Source: Acetivibrio saccincola (GTDB lineage: Bacteria > Bacillota > Clostridia > Acetivibrionales > Acetivibrionaceae). Taken from it: a DNA stretch of 64,000 nt. The stretch's first letter is position 1. The number at the start of each line of letters is the position of its first letter. The stretch lies in NCBI RefSeq assembly GCF_002844395.1, contig NZ_CP025197.1, positions 2,232,001 through 2,296,000 of the forward strand. The letters are read 5' to 3'. The notes below the pieces were generated by a model. It saw only the letters and a program-made list of their open reading frames with translations. It made no database searches and had not been told where the DNA came from. Made by a program: the position numbers and the translations under genes. Positions 42,592 through 51,733 of the stretch are shown in pieces.

Positions 42592-44055
42592 TCAGGCAAT
42601 TAAATTTATACTGCTTCCATTTAATTGGTATGGATTGGTTTTAAGAATTTCCATCTCCACATCCCTGCCGGTCACATTGCCTGTTATTGCTCCTCTGTCT
42701 TCCCTTTCCTGTTTTGTCAATACCTTTTGATTTTCACGGTATCCGTCCTGGTTTCTGCTTTTATTGTGATTTACAGATACACTGAATTCCTGTATGGAAA
42801 ATCCTTGCTTTTCCAGTGATTCTTTTAATGTGTCCATATTTGCTTCTATTGCTGCACGTACTTCTTCGTTTTCTGCAACAAATTTAGCAACTACAATTCC
42901 TCTTTCTGTTACAAGTTTTAATGACAATTTACCAAGATGGTCAGGCTTTAGATCCATAATCATTTCACTTTTGTCCCCGGTTAGAAGGACTTTTGCTTTT
43001 TCTACAATTTGAAATGCTATTTCCCTTCTGGGAACGGCTTCTGTTTTCTGACTTACAGCTGTCTCTTTCAGCCGGTCAACACCACTTATGTTTTCAGAAA
43101 ACAAGTTTCTAAATTCCATCTGGCTTAAGTCTTCATCCTTTTTCTCCGGTGCTATGTCATCCCGGTGAAATAAATGCCCCTCCATCTTGCTTTCTTCATC
43201 GGTATCTAAATTGTTTTTTTGTGAAATTACCTTTTTTGTCTCTGCATACTTGTTGTAACCTTTAGCATCTAATACTTCATCTTTCTTTACTTCTGCTTCA
43301 GCCTTTTCAATTGAAGGTTTGGTGCTTTCCATGATTTTTTCTTCATTTTCATATAATTTTTCTGAAAGATCCTCATTGTCTTTACCGGACAACTCCTTTA
43401 AGCTTTCTTTAATTTTAAAGCTTAATTTTTCCATGTCAGTATTTGCTGTATCTTCTTTTACTTCCACTTGAAAGCCCTGGATTTCTATCCAGTTTTCCCT
43501 GCTTTCATTTGCTTCTAAATTCTCTGTTATAAAAACCCCTTGTTCTCCAGCTTCTTCTTTTGCCATCCCTATAAGTTTTAGCAATGCCTTTTCTTCACTT
43601 AAGTCAAGACCTAAGAACTCTTTTAAACTGTTAAATGATTCTAGATTTTCATCAAAATTTAAAATGTCAATTTGAAATTCCCTAAGTAAGAGTTCTAAAT
43701 CCTGGATGCTTATTCCTAAGTTTTCTGCCAGATACTTCTTTATAGCCTCTTTCTTTTCATTGTCTTTTAAAGTTTCTGATTCTTTAGAGCTGTTTGTCCT
43801 TTTGGTTGTTACTGCTTCTTTTTTTGATTCAGTTTGAGAACTTGAATCTGCCTTTAGACTAATGTTTTCCTTTTTAGTACTGCCGGATAAAGCAGTCTTT
43901 TTGCCTTTACCGGCATTTAAGTTTCTGTCAACGGCATCATTTAAGACATTGCTGAACATGGAAAAGGAATTGTCATTAGCTTTTTTATAAAAGCCTTCTG
44001 CCCTGCCAGAGGATATTGAAAAAAGACTTGAAGCTAAGCTCCTTTCTACCATCAT
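42592..44055 (-). CDS. fliK: flagellar hook-length control protein FliK
   Basis: Secreted molecular ruler of 487 residues. A long, low-complexity region rich in K, E and S (about 40-350) precedes the conserved C-terminal Flg_hook domain (about 370-455), with LKPDHLGKLSLKLVTERGIVVAKF in part, and QGFSIQEFSVSV. This domain contacts FlhB to switch export from hook to filament. The ruler region is poorly conserved, as expected. Ribosome binding site GGAGGTGAG. Confidence 0.92.
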   Translation of the reverse strand: MMVERSLASSLFSISSGRAEGFYKKANDNSFSMFSNVLNDAVDRNLNAGKGKKTALSGSTKKENISLKADSSSQTESKKEAVTTKRTNSSKESETLKDNEKKEAIKKYLAENLGISIQDLELLLREFQIDILNFDENLESFNSLKEFLGLDLSEEKALLKLIGMAKEEAGEQGVFITENLEANESRENWIEIQGFQVEVKEDTANTDMEKLSFKIKESLKELSGKDNEDLSEKLYENEEKIMESTKPSIEKAEAEVKKDEVLDAKGYNKYAETKKVISQKNNLDTDEESKMEGHLFHRDDIAPEKKDEDLSQMEFRNLFSENISGVDRLKETAVSQKTEAVPRREIAFQIVEKAKVLLTGDKSEMIMDLKPDHLGKLSLKLVTERGIVVAKFVAENEEVRAAIEANMDTLKESLEKQGFSIQEFSVSVNHNKSRNQDGYRENQKVLTKQEREDRGAITGNVTGRDVEMEILKTNPYQLNGSSINLIA

Positions 44056-44151
44056 CTCACCTCCTTATTACGGTTGTTTTTTTATAAAGTCAGTGACATA
44101 AGCCACTGTCTTATCCATTGGATTTATAAACTTTATGTTTTTCCAGCACCG

Positions 44152-44952
44152 CTATTCCAATACCACATTGTACTTTTCTGAAAGTTTTCCGGTAACTTTA
44201 GCTGCATAGCTTTCATTCATTTCCTCTAATATAAGTGCTGCATTTTTATTGTTCATATTTTTTAGTGTTTCAACAACCAAATCAATTTTTGCATCCCCAA
44301 GTTCCTCAAATATTTTAGCTGCTGCACCGGCATCCATATTTTGATAAATCCTTGCAAACTCCATAGCTTCTTCATCTTTTGCCTCTTGTATAATTATCTC
44401 TTCATATATTTTTTGAGCATTTTCAGGATTAATCATTGCAAAGTATTCTTTAAAATCTTCCGGATTCCCGGATGCCAGTATCCTGTCAGCTATTAACTCT
44501 TTTTCGCTGATGCGACTCTTTTCACTTTCAAAATCCTTCTTTAATTTTTCATATTTATCTTCCAGCTCTTTATATTCATCCTCTATATTTTTGAGCTCTG
44601 AAATGGTTTTCTCCATTTCTTCCATCTCTTTTATAAGTTCACCGTTTCTTTTTCTAAACTCTTCATATGCCTCTATCAACTCTTTTTCAGACAAGTTTTT
44701 TGGGTCATAGGGATCATAGTCCTCAGGAGCTTCTGGCAAAGCCCTCCTTAAAATGGGGATTTTTTTGATTTCATTTCTGTTGTTATCTGCTATACCGTTA
44801 AAATTACTTTTTATAATAAGACTTAAAACTCCTAAAACTATTACAATTACAACGGCTAATGCTGTAAGAAATGCAAACAGCCCAAATAAAAAACTATTTT
44901 TTTCATTATTTTCATTTAAGCCTTTATAAATATTTTTTATTTTCTTTGCCAT
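44152..44952 (-). CDS. MotE/YlxF-like protein with MgtE-N domain
   Basis: Membrane protein of 266 residues in the place of ylxF in Bacillus. One membrane helix (about 24-47), a coiled coil (about 85-150, with LKNIEDEYKELEDKYEKLKKD in part) and a C-terminal MgtE N-terminal/FliG-like alpha domain (about 165-262, with IYQNMDAGAAAKIFEEL). In other bacteria MotE supports stator or basal-body function. It lies between fliJ and fliK. Confidence 0.85.
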   Translation of the reverse strand: MAKKIKNIYKGLNENNEKNSFLFGLFAFLTALAVVIVIVLGVLSLIIKSNFNGIADNNRNEIKKIPILRRALPEAPEDYDPYDPKNLSEKELIEAYEEFRKRNGELIKEMEEMEKTISELKNIEDEYKELEDKYEKLKKDFESEKSRISEKELIADRILASGNPEDFKEYFAMINPENAQKIYEEIIIQEAKDEEAMEFARIYQNMDAGAAAKIFEELGDAKIDLVVETLKNMNNKNAALILEEMNESYAAKVTGKLSEKYNVVLE

Positions 44953-44976
44953 TTTTATCTCCTGCTTTAGTTAAAA

Positions 44977-45429
44977 TTATCCTAAATTTTCAACGTATTT
45001 GTAATTTGAAATTTCTTCACTAATCTGCTGCTCTTTTTTAAACTGCCCTTTTATATACTCCGTATATTTTTTTTCACGTAATTTGTCCATTATTTTCCTT
45101 TCTTGTGAAGCTTTTATAAGTTTTTCTCTATATCTATCGACATTATCCTGTGCATTCTTAACATTCACCATCTGCTCTTTAGCTTTATTGTTTAAAAAAC
45201 CAATGTAGTTTCCATATTTTTGCAAATCCCCTACACTAATACCTTCCTGGGATTTTGTCTTAACAGAGTCTACATAGTTTTTCTTTTCCTCTTCAATTTT
45301 ATTGTAAATTTCTTTCTGGTTTTCATATTCAATAATGGCTTTACCCAAGTCATTTTTAAGACCGTCTTCTATTTGTTTTTTTATATTTAGAACTGACTGC
45401 AGTCTGAATACAAAGCCCATTTGCACCAC
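44977..45429 (-). CDS. fliJ: flagellar export chaperone FliJ
   Basis: Coiled-coil protein of 150 residues acting with the FliI ATPase to couple export to the gate. It starts FVFRLQSVLNIKKQIED and then is almost entirely helical with K/E heptads. Length and its place after fliI support the assignment. Sequence is weakly conserved. Confidence 0.9.
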   Translation of the reverse strand: MVQMGFVFRLQSVLNIKKQIEDGLKNDLGKAIIEYENQKEIYNKIEEEKKNYVDSVKTKSQEGISVGDLQKYGNYIGFLNNKAKEQMVNVKNAQDNVDRYREKLIKASQERKIMDKLREKKYTEYIKGQFKKEQQISEEISNYKYVENLG

Positions 45430-45443
45430 CAGCCTCTAAACTT

Positions 45444-46751
45444 CTACTTTAAAATAATTTTTAGCCTATTTATCACTTCATTGTATTCAAATTTTTCATT
45501 TACTTCCTGTTCAATAAAGCCTATTATATCGTCTATAACATCTATTGCATAATCAATTTTCTCATTGCTTCCTTTAACATATGCCCCGATATTTATAAGG
45601 TCTTCAGCATCGCCGTACACTGCCATTACTTTTTTTATTTCCGCAGCAATTTTTTTGTGTTCATCAGTTACAATTTCAGACATAACCCTGCTGACACTTG
45701 CTAAAACATCTATTGCAGGGTATTGGTTTTTGTTGGCTAAGCTCCTTGACAAAACAATATGCCCATCTAAAATTCCCCTGGCGGTGTCCGTTACCGGCTC
45801 TGTTAAATCATCACCATCAACAAGAACTGTATATAGACCTGTTATAGAACCTTTATCTGAGTTTCCTGCCCTTTCTAAAAGTTTAGGAAGAACGGCAAAA
45901 ACTGAAGGTGTATACCCTCTTGATACCGGGGGCTCTCCTACTGCCAACCCCACTTCCCTCTGAGCCATTGCAAACCTGGTCAAAGAATCCATTAAAAGCA
46001 GTACATCTTTTCCCTGATCCCTGAAATATTCCGCAACAGCTGTAGCCACCAGTGCTCCTTTTAGTCTTATCAGTGCAGGCTGGTCAGAAGTTGCTACCAC
46101 CACAACGGATCTTTTTAAACCTTCCTTCTGCAAATCCTTTTCTATAAATTCCCTTACCTCTCTGCCACGCTCTCCTATTAAAGCAATTACGTTAACATCA
46201 GCCTTTGCATTCCTTGCTATCATACCCATAAGTGTACTTTTACCCACACCGCTTCCTGCAAATATACCTACCCTCTGACCCTTGCCCACCGTCAAAAGAC
46301 CATCTATACACTTTATCCCCAAAGGTAGCGGCTGTTTTATCCTGTTTCTTTCTAAAGGCAGGGGTGGCGGGTTGTCAACCGGGTAATAGCACTCTGCTTT
46401 AATATCTCCTTTGTCATCAATAGGATTTCCCATCCAGTCAATAACTCTTCCCACTAAGTTTTTTCCAACTTCTACACGTAAAAATTCTCCTGTTGAAATC
46501 ACTGTACTACCCTGACCAATTCCACTCATATCTCCTAAGGGCATCAAAAGCACTTTGTTATCTTTAAACCCTACCACCTCTGCCAATATGGTCTTTTTTT
46601 GCCCTTTTATTTTGCAAAGTTCACCAATATTAACTTCAGGACCAACAGATTCAATTGTAAGTCCTACCACCTTAGATACTTTTCCGCTGCACTCTATAAA
46701 ATCACTGCTTTCTAAAGCTTTTTGATACTTTAAAAGATTTATACCTGACAT
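45444..46751 (-). CDS. fliI: flagellum-specific ATPase FliI
   Basis: Export ATPase of 435 residues, similar to the F1 beta subunit. Walker A GSGVGKST near residue 165, ALIGERGREVREFIEKDL, Walker B LLLMDSLTRFAMAQREVGLAVGEPP in part, and the C-terminal oligomerisation part. All residues expected for activity are seen. It lies between fliH and fliJ. Confidence 0.96.
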   Translation of the reverse strand: MSGINLLKYQKALESSDFIECSGKVSKVVGLTIESVGPEVNIGELCKIKGQKKTILAEVVGFKDNKVLLMPLGDMSGIGQGSTVISTGEFLRVEVGKNLVGRVIDWMGNPIDDKGDIKAECYYPVDNPPPLPLERNRIKQPLPLGIKCIDGLLTVGKGQRVGIFAGSGVGKSTLMGMIARNAKADVNVIALIGERGREVREFIEKDLQKEGLKRSVVVVATSDQPALIRLKGALVATAVAEYFRDQGKDVLLLMDSLTRFAMAQREVGLAVGEPPVSRGYTPSVFAVLPKLLERAGNSDKGSITGLYTVLVDGDDLTEPVTDTARGILDGHIVLSRSLANKNQYPAIDVLASVSRVMSEIVTDEHKKIAAEIKKVMAVYGDAEDLINIGAYVKGSNEKIDYAIDVIDDIIGFIEQEVNEKFEYNEVINRLKIILK

Positions 46752-46779
46752 AGCAGCTCCTTCTAATTTAAAGGTATTT

Positions 46780-47544
46780 TTAAGATTTTTTCCCTATAAG
46801 CTTTGTAAAAGTGTCCTCAATTTTTTTAAGTTTTGTAGAAATACCTGCATCCACAGAACCATAAGGTGTTTCAATTATTAAGTCCCCTGCATTTAAAGAA
46901 GGGTCTTTCTTTATGTCAAGTTTCCCCACCCCTCCTGCTAAAGAGAGAATTTTTTCCCTGTTTTTCACCGCAAAATCATGGTCTTCCGGTGAAACTTTAA
47001 TTGTTATGTCATCTTTATTGGAACACTTTTCAAAGCCTTTTCTCAAGACTTCTAAAATAATATCTTTATTTAAAGAAATTTCTTCGCCTATTACTTTTTT
47101 TGCAATATCTAAAATCACATTTACAGCATCACTTTCCACACCATTTAAAAGTTCCCTGTACTCTTCCTCTGCATTCTTTTTTATTTCTTCTGCTTCCTCT
47201 ATTAAACTTTCATACTGCCTTTTAGCCTCTTCATAACCTTTTTTAAAACCCTCTGCCCTTGCCTCATCTTCAATGGACTTTTTTAATTTGTCCCCCTCAA
47301 TTTGGGCTACTTCAATAAGCTTAACCGCCTCACGTTCTGCTTCTTTAATGATGGCCTCTGCTTCTTCTTTTGCCCTGTGTATAATTTTTTCATAAGCCTC
47401 TTCTTCCTTAATATCATCTATATTTGGCAGTACATCAAATTTTAAATTATTTGCTTTTTTAACATTGTTGTAATTAACCGGACTTTTTATCTGTATAGGA
47501 ACCCCGACACTTATCTGGTAACTTTTGAATATCTTGTTATACAA
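46780..47544 (-). CDS. fliH: flagellar assembly protein FliH
   Basis: FliI regulator of 254 residues. A charged helical region rich in E, K and A (about 35-135) is followed by a C-terminal FliH/VATPase-E-like domain (about 140-245) with VILDIAKKVIGEEISLNKDII in part, and the final IETPYGSVDAGISTKL. It overlaps fliG by 8 bp. Confidence 0.92.
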   Translation of the reverse strand: MYNKIFKSYQISVGVPIQIKSPVNYNNVKKANNLKFDVLPNIDDIKEEEAYEKIIHRAKEEAEAIIKEAEREAVKLIEVAQIEGDKLKKSIEDEARAEGFKKGYEEAKRQYESLIEEAEEIKKNAEEEYRELLNGVESDAVNVILDIAKKVIGEEISLNKDIILEVLRKGFEKCSNKDDITIKVSPEDHDFAVKNREKILSLAGGVGKLDIKKDPSLNAGDLIIETPYGSVDAGISTKLKKIEDTFTKLIGKKS

Positions 47545-48559
47545 AGACTTCGTCGCCTCCTCCTCTGGAAATTACTATTTCGCCTGCTTCCTCAAGTTTC
47601 CTTATGATGTTAACAATTTTCTGCTGTGCTTCTTCAATATCTTTAAGCCTCATAGGACCCATAAATTCTATTTCCTCTTTAATCATTTCAGCCATACGTT
47701 TAGACATATTAGCATATATTTTGTTTTTAACTCCTTCCGATACCGGCCCTTTCAGAGCAATTGCAAGTTGTGTATTTTCAACCTCTCTAAGAAATCTTTG
47801 AATTGCACGTGGATCCAGTGTAACGATATCTTCAAATACAAACATTCTCTTTTTGATTTCTTCTGCCAATTCTGTATCTTCAATTTCTAGAGTTTCCATT
47901 ATATTCTTTTCGGTTCCCCTATCCACATTGTTTAATATATCAACAATTGCCTGCACACCACCTGCAGCAGTAAAGTCTTCTGTAACAAGGGCAGACAATT
48001 TCTTTTCTAAAACTCTTTCAATTTCTTTTATAACTTCAGGAGATGTCCTGTCCATGGTGGCAATTCTCCTGGTTACATCTGCCTGCTTTTCCTGTGGGAG
48101 TGCCGCAAGTACCACAGATGCCTGCTGGGGTCTCAGATAAGCTAAAATTAAAGCTATTGTCTGAGGATGTTCATTTTGAATAAAATTGAGAAGCTGTGAA
48201 GGATCTGCTTTTCTCACAAAATCAAAAGGTCTGACTTGAAGGGACACCGTAAGTTTATTTAAGACATCTAATGCCTTTTGTGTTCCTAAAGCCTTTTCAA
48301 GTATTTCCTTTGCATAATTTATCCCGCCTTCAGCTATATACTCCTGAGCAAGGCAAATCTGGTAAAACTCCTCTAAAACTTTTTCCTTTTGTTCCGGACT
48401 TACAGTTCTTATATTGGCTATTTCCAAAGTTAGCTGTTCTATTTCTTCTTCTTTAAGATACTTAAATATCTCTGCTGACTTTTCCGGTCCTAGTGCAATA
48501 AGCAGCATTGCAGCTTTTTCCCTGCCTGTAAGTTCCGCTTTTGTTCCTCTGTGAGCCAC
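47537..48559 (-). CDS. fliG: flagellar motor switch protein FliG
   Basis: Rotor protein of 340 residues that contacts the stators. All three armadillo-like domains are present: N-terminal TGREKAAMLLIALGPEKSAEI in part, middle HPQTIALILAYLRPQQAS with EHPQ motif, and C-terminal MFVFEDIVTLDPRAIQRFLRE in part, which carries the charged stator-contact helix. The 340-residue length is standard. Confidence 0.97.
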   Translation of the reverse strand: MAHRGTKAELTGREKAAMLLIALGPEKSAEIFKYLKEEEIEQLTLEIANIRTVSPEQKEKVLEEFYQICLAQEYIAEGGINYAKEILEKALGTQKALDVLNKLTVSLQVRPFDFVRKADPSQLLNFIQNEHPQTIALILAYLRPQQASVVLAALPQEKQADVTRRIATMDRTSPEVIKEIERVLEKKLSALVTEDFTAAGGVQAIVDILNNVDRGTEKNIMETLEIEDTELAEEIKKRMFVFEDIVTLDPRAIQRFLREVENTQLAIALKGPVSEGVKNKIYANMSKRMAEMIKEEIEFMGPMRLKDIEEAQQKIVNIIRKLEEAGEIVISRGGGDEVFV

Positions 48560-48609
48560 TATGTACTACCCCCAAACTTTGTCTGTAATTATTAGCCAAT
48601 ACTATAAAC

Positions 48610-50169
48610 TTAATCATAATCATCGGCAAACCAATTTCTCAAAAGATTTGCAACTGCATCTGGCTTTTCTTTGATAAGCCTTTCAATTTGCTTTTTAACT
48701 TCTGAACTTTCTTCAAGGGTGATTTCCGGAAGCTGTTCTTCAGGTACTGCCAAGTCCGGCCCGTCCGCTGTAGCAAGTTCCGGTACAAGCCCGGTATCCT
48801 CTTTCTTTCTTGGCATCACTGCAATCATCAAAGCAATTATAAGCAAAATCATCAATATAAAAAACCCATATGTATCAATAAATCTCTTTATCCTGTCACT
48901 CCATGGTTCTACAACTTCCTCTTCCGGAGCTAACGGGTATTTACTCACTGAAATTCTTGAAACCGGTATTCCTGTTGCATTGCTCACATCTTCCCTGAGC
49001 TGTTCTATAAACTCAGGAGTAATATTACTGTCATCGGGAACTCTCTGACCATACCAAAGGGCTACAGTCATTGAAGATTTTTCAGGATTAAGTATCCCTA
49101 TTGCTTTTTCTTGTTTGGTTAAAGTTTCAGTAAATACTCTGTTTATTATTTCAGTCTTCTTTTCATATGAAGAATTTTCTCCCCCATCCATAGGATATTC
49201 AGGTATCTCACCCACTCCCGGATTGGAATCCATCCCCGGCGGAGCATTCCCTCCGGTACCGTTTTCTAAGGTCTCTTTAGTTGTCTGGCTGCTTACTATT
49301 GCTTCATCAAGACCTGTGGGCTTTTCTATTTCATTCCTCGTTGTTGAAACCTGGTCAAAATCTAAAACAGGATTTGCAACGACACTTATAAAATCATAGT
49401 TGTTTGAGCGTCCTGAATAGAGTTTTCTTATATTTCTCTCTAAATCTTCCTTTACTTTAGCAGTGAGCTTATATTGGGTAGACGGGACATTAATCCCTTC
49501 TTCCATATCAGAATTTAAAATGTTAAAATTGTTATCTACAACTGTAACATTTTTTGGCTCTAATCCTTCAATGGAAGATGCCACAACCCGGATAATGCCG
49601 TTTACCTGCTCGGGAGTAATTTCCCCCTTTGGTGTAATTCTTACAAAGGCGGTTGCTTCCTTAGGTGAGTCCCCTGAAAAAAACATAGAATCTTCAGGTA
49701 AAGCCAAATCCACGTCAGCATCCTTTACATTGTCAAACATTTTAAGTTTGGCAACTAAACTACTTCTTTTAAAATTTTGCCACAACTGTTTTTTATCACT
49801 TTCAGTAGAACTTATACTAAGTAAATTCCAGGCGTCTTCAAAAGTCATCCCTGAAGAAGTAAGTCCCGAAGATGCAATTGCAAATTCAGCCTTGTTTTTA
49901 TCCTTTGAATCCACCAGTATTCTTCCTCTGTCTCCATGTTTATACTTTATGTTTTTTTCTTCTAGAACTCTTTCTATTTCCTGAGCATCCCTGTAGTCCT
50001 CAATCACCATAAGGGGTACATAGGTTGTTCTTGTAAGCATAATTATAGCTGCCGTAAAAACAACCAGGAGAATACCGGAGGTTATCAGAATTCTATTTCT
50101 TTGAGACTTGTCAAGTTTTTGCCATAATTCATTTATTTGATTTTGTATCTTTGAGAGAGATTCCGGCAT
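48610..50169 (-). CDS. fliF: flagellar MS-ring protein FliF
   Basis: MS-ring subunit of about 519 residues. Two membrane helices (about 20-40 and 425-445) border a periplasmic region with YscJ-like ring domains (RSSLVAKLKMFDNVKDADVDL in part). The C-terminal cytoplasmic tail with IERLIKEKPDAVANLLRNWF binds FliG. ATG 50169 is used since AAAGGTGG precedes it; an upstream start would cover this site. Confidence 0.95.
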   Translation of the reverse strand: MPESLSKIQNQINELWQKLDKSQRNRILITSGILLVVFTAAIIMLTRTTYVPLMVIEDYRDAQEIERVLEEKNIKYKHGDRGRILVDSKDKNKAEFAIASSGLTSSGMTFEDAWNLLSISSTESDKKQLWQNFKRSSLVAKLKMFDNVKDADVDLALPEDSMFFSGDSPKEATAFVRITPKGEITPEQVNGIIRVVASSIEGLEPKNVTVVDNNFNILNSDMEEGINVPSTQYKLTAKVKEDLERNIRKLYSGRSNNYDFISVVANPVLDFDQVSTTRNEIEKPTGLDEAIVSSQTTKETLENGTGGNAPPGMDSNPGVGEIPEYPMDGGENSSYEKKTEIINRVFTETLTKQEKAIGILNPEKSSMTVALWYGQRVPDDSNITPEFIEQLREDVSNATGIPVSRISVSKYPLAPEEEVVEPWSDRIKRFIDTYGFFILMILLIIALMIAVMPRKKEDTGLVPELATADGPDLAVPEEQLPEITLEESSEVKKQIERLIKEKPDAVANLLRNWFADDYD

Positions 50170-50213
50170 TAGTACACCACCTTTAAGGGTTATCATCATT
50201 AGTAAGGCTGGTC

Positions 50214-50525
50214 TTAAATCTGCATTCTCATTATTTCATTATAAGCATCTAAAATCTTATTTCTTATCTGCATTGTAAACTGAAGGGCAATTTCTGATTT
50301 TTCTGCAGCAATCATAACCTGATGAATGTTATCAGTTCTTCCTGCTGCAAAATCCTCAGTTAACATTTGGGATTCTTTTTCAAGATCACTTACTTTTTTA
50401 AGGGCTTTATTTAGATACTCAGCAAAGCCCCCTATTATATTTTCATTGGATTTATTTCCTATAAGACTTGTACCTGAAACAGACCCGAATTCCCTTCCTA
50501 TAGGGTTAACAATCCTTATATCCAC
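50214..50525 (-). CDS. fliE: flagellar hook-basal body protein FliE
   Basis: Small adaptor between MS ring and rod, 103 residues. It has FAEYLNKALKKVSDLEKES, DNIHQVMIAAEKSEIALQF and the C-terminal MQIRNKILDAYNEIMRMQI segment, diagnostic of FliE. It lies between flgC and fliF. Confidence 0.95.
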   Translation of the reverse strand: MDIRIVNPIGREFGSVSGTSLIGNKSNENIIGGFAEYLNKALKKVSDLEKESQMLTEDFAAGRTDNIHQVMIAAEKSEIALQFTMQIRNKILDAYNEIMRMQI

Positions 50526-50568
50526 TTTTCTTCCTCCTTAGGGCTATGTAATAGATGCTGCAAAACTA

Positions 50569-51003
50569 CTATCTTCCAATTTCTAAAGCTTTCATTGCCA
50601 TATTTTTTGAAGTGTTTATTGCAGTCACATTTGCTTCATATGCCCTTGTAGCTGATATCATATTCACCATTTCAGTAATAACATCAACATTTGGCATAAG
50701 TACATATCCATTTTCATCAGCATCTGGATGACCTGGATCATATATCCTCTTAAAAGGCGTATTGTCCTCTACAATCCGCGAAACCCTTACGCCTTTCCCT
50801 GCTTGATTTGCATCATTTAAATACTCAGCAAAAGGAGTGTTTTGAGATTTTTCCTCAAAAATAACGGTTCTTCTTCTGTAAGGTTCGCCATTTTCAGTCC
50901 TGGTAGTATTCACGTTTGCTATGTTTTGGGAAATTGTATCCATTCTGAGTCTTTGAGCTGTGAGTCCTGATGCTGCTATATCAAGAGACCTGAAATAACC
51001 CAT
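50569..51003 (-). CDS. flgC: flagellar rod protein FlgC
   Basis: Proximal rod protein of 144 residues. N-terminal rod motif LDIAASGLTAQRLRMDTISQNIANVNT in part and C-terminal PNVDVITEMVNMISATRAYEANV in part. Three bases separate it from flgB. Confidence 0.96.
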   Translation of the reverse strand: MGYFRSLDIAASGLTAQRLRMDTISQNIANVNTTRTENGEPYRRRTVIFEEKSQNTPFAEYLNDANQAGKGVRVSRIVEDNTPFKRIYDPGHPDADENGYVLMPNVDVITEMVNMISATRAYEANVTAINTSKNMAMKALEIGR

Positions 51004-51006
51004 CTA

Positions 51007-51420
51007 TCATCTTCTCCCTTCGTTTATTACAGATTTTATCCTGCGAAAATCAGAACTTATTCTTTGAATTAGTGCCTCATACTTAATTGCGTTCTTAGCA
51101 AGTTGTACCATTTCACTGTCTATATCCACATTATTGCCGTCAAGCCTCATATCAAAGTTGCTTTTATCTTCACTTACCCTTATTTCAATATCATCAAAAT
51201 TTCTTGCACCAATAGGTATGTGCCTGTGATCTGTTTTTATTCCACTGATACTGTTTTTTCCCAAAGCATCATTAAGATATTCCTCAAAAACCACTGTTTT
51301 CCTTTTATAATCAGGGGTATCAACATTAGATATGTTTTGAGAAATGGCCTCGTTCCTAAGTAATGCTGCATCTAGTGTTTTTTCCAGTGGCTTAGTACGG
51401 TACAGTATTCTTTCAAGCAC
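51007..51420 (-). CDS. flgB: flagellar rod protein FlgB
   Basis: First gene of the fla/che cluster; proximal rod protein of 137 residues. It contains ALLRNEAISQNISNVDTPDYKRK in part and the C-terminal VDIDSEMVQLAKNAIKYEALIQ in part. The start is GTG with AAGGAGG 9 bp upstream; part of this site can pair in a short hairpin. Confidence 0.95.
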   Translation of the reverse strand: MLERILYRTKPLEKTLDAALLRNEAISQNISNVDTPDYKRKTVVFEEYLNDALGKNSISGIKTDHRHIPIGARNFDDIEIRVSEDKSNFDMRLDGNNVDIDSEMVQLAKNAIKYEALIQRISSDFRRIKSVINEGRR

Positions 51421-51429
51421 CCAAAGACA

Positions 51430-51450
51430 CCTCCTTAGATATCCTAAAGG
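51430..51450 (-). promoter_or_regulatory. small hairpin covering the flgB ribosome binding site
   Basis: In the minus-strand RNA CCUUUAG (51450-51444) can pair with CUAAGG (51438-51433), one bulged U and a 5-nt loop. The 3' arm includes the AAGG of the AAGGAGG site, so folding would lower flgB translation. The stem is short. Confidence 0.4.
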
Positions 51451-51590
51451 GACTGCGCAAAATTTGTTTTATATTTAGACGTAGAGCTAATGCTGTATAA
51501 AATACTTCAAAATATTTAGTTTATTATAAGAATTTGCATAACTATAATGTGACTTAAGGAACGCACTTTAAACTGAATAAACTTAAAGAA

Positions 51591-51639
51591 TAGCTAAAAA
51601 ATAACCTCCAGTATAAATACTGCAATTTATTTTTTAGCC
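51591..51639. terminator. long inverted repeat between trmFO and flgB
   Basis: Arms 51591-51613 and 51618-51639 pair over about 22 positions with three to four mismatches near the middle. The AT-rich base contains TTTTTT on both strands. It probably ends the dprA-topA-trmFO transcript and separates it from the flagellar operon. The rest of the 313-bp gap is AT-rich, and I found no convincing flgB promoter in it. Confidence 0.6.
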
Positions 51640-51733
51640 ATCCTAACCTTACAAGTTAAACTGTTCGAACTGTTTAATGAATTTTATGAATTTTAAGGAT
51701 AACAACCTTATAATGATATTATCACAATTTATT

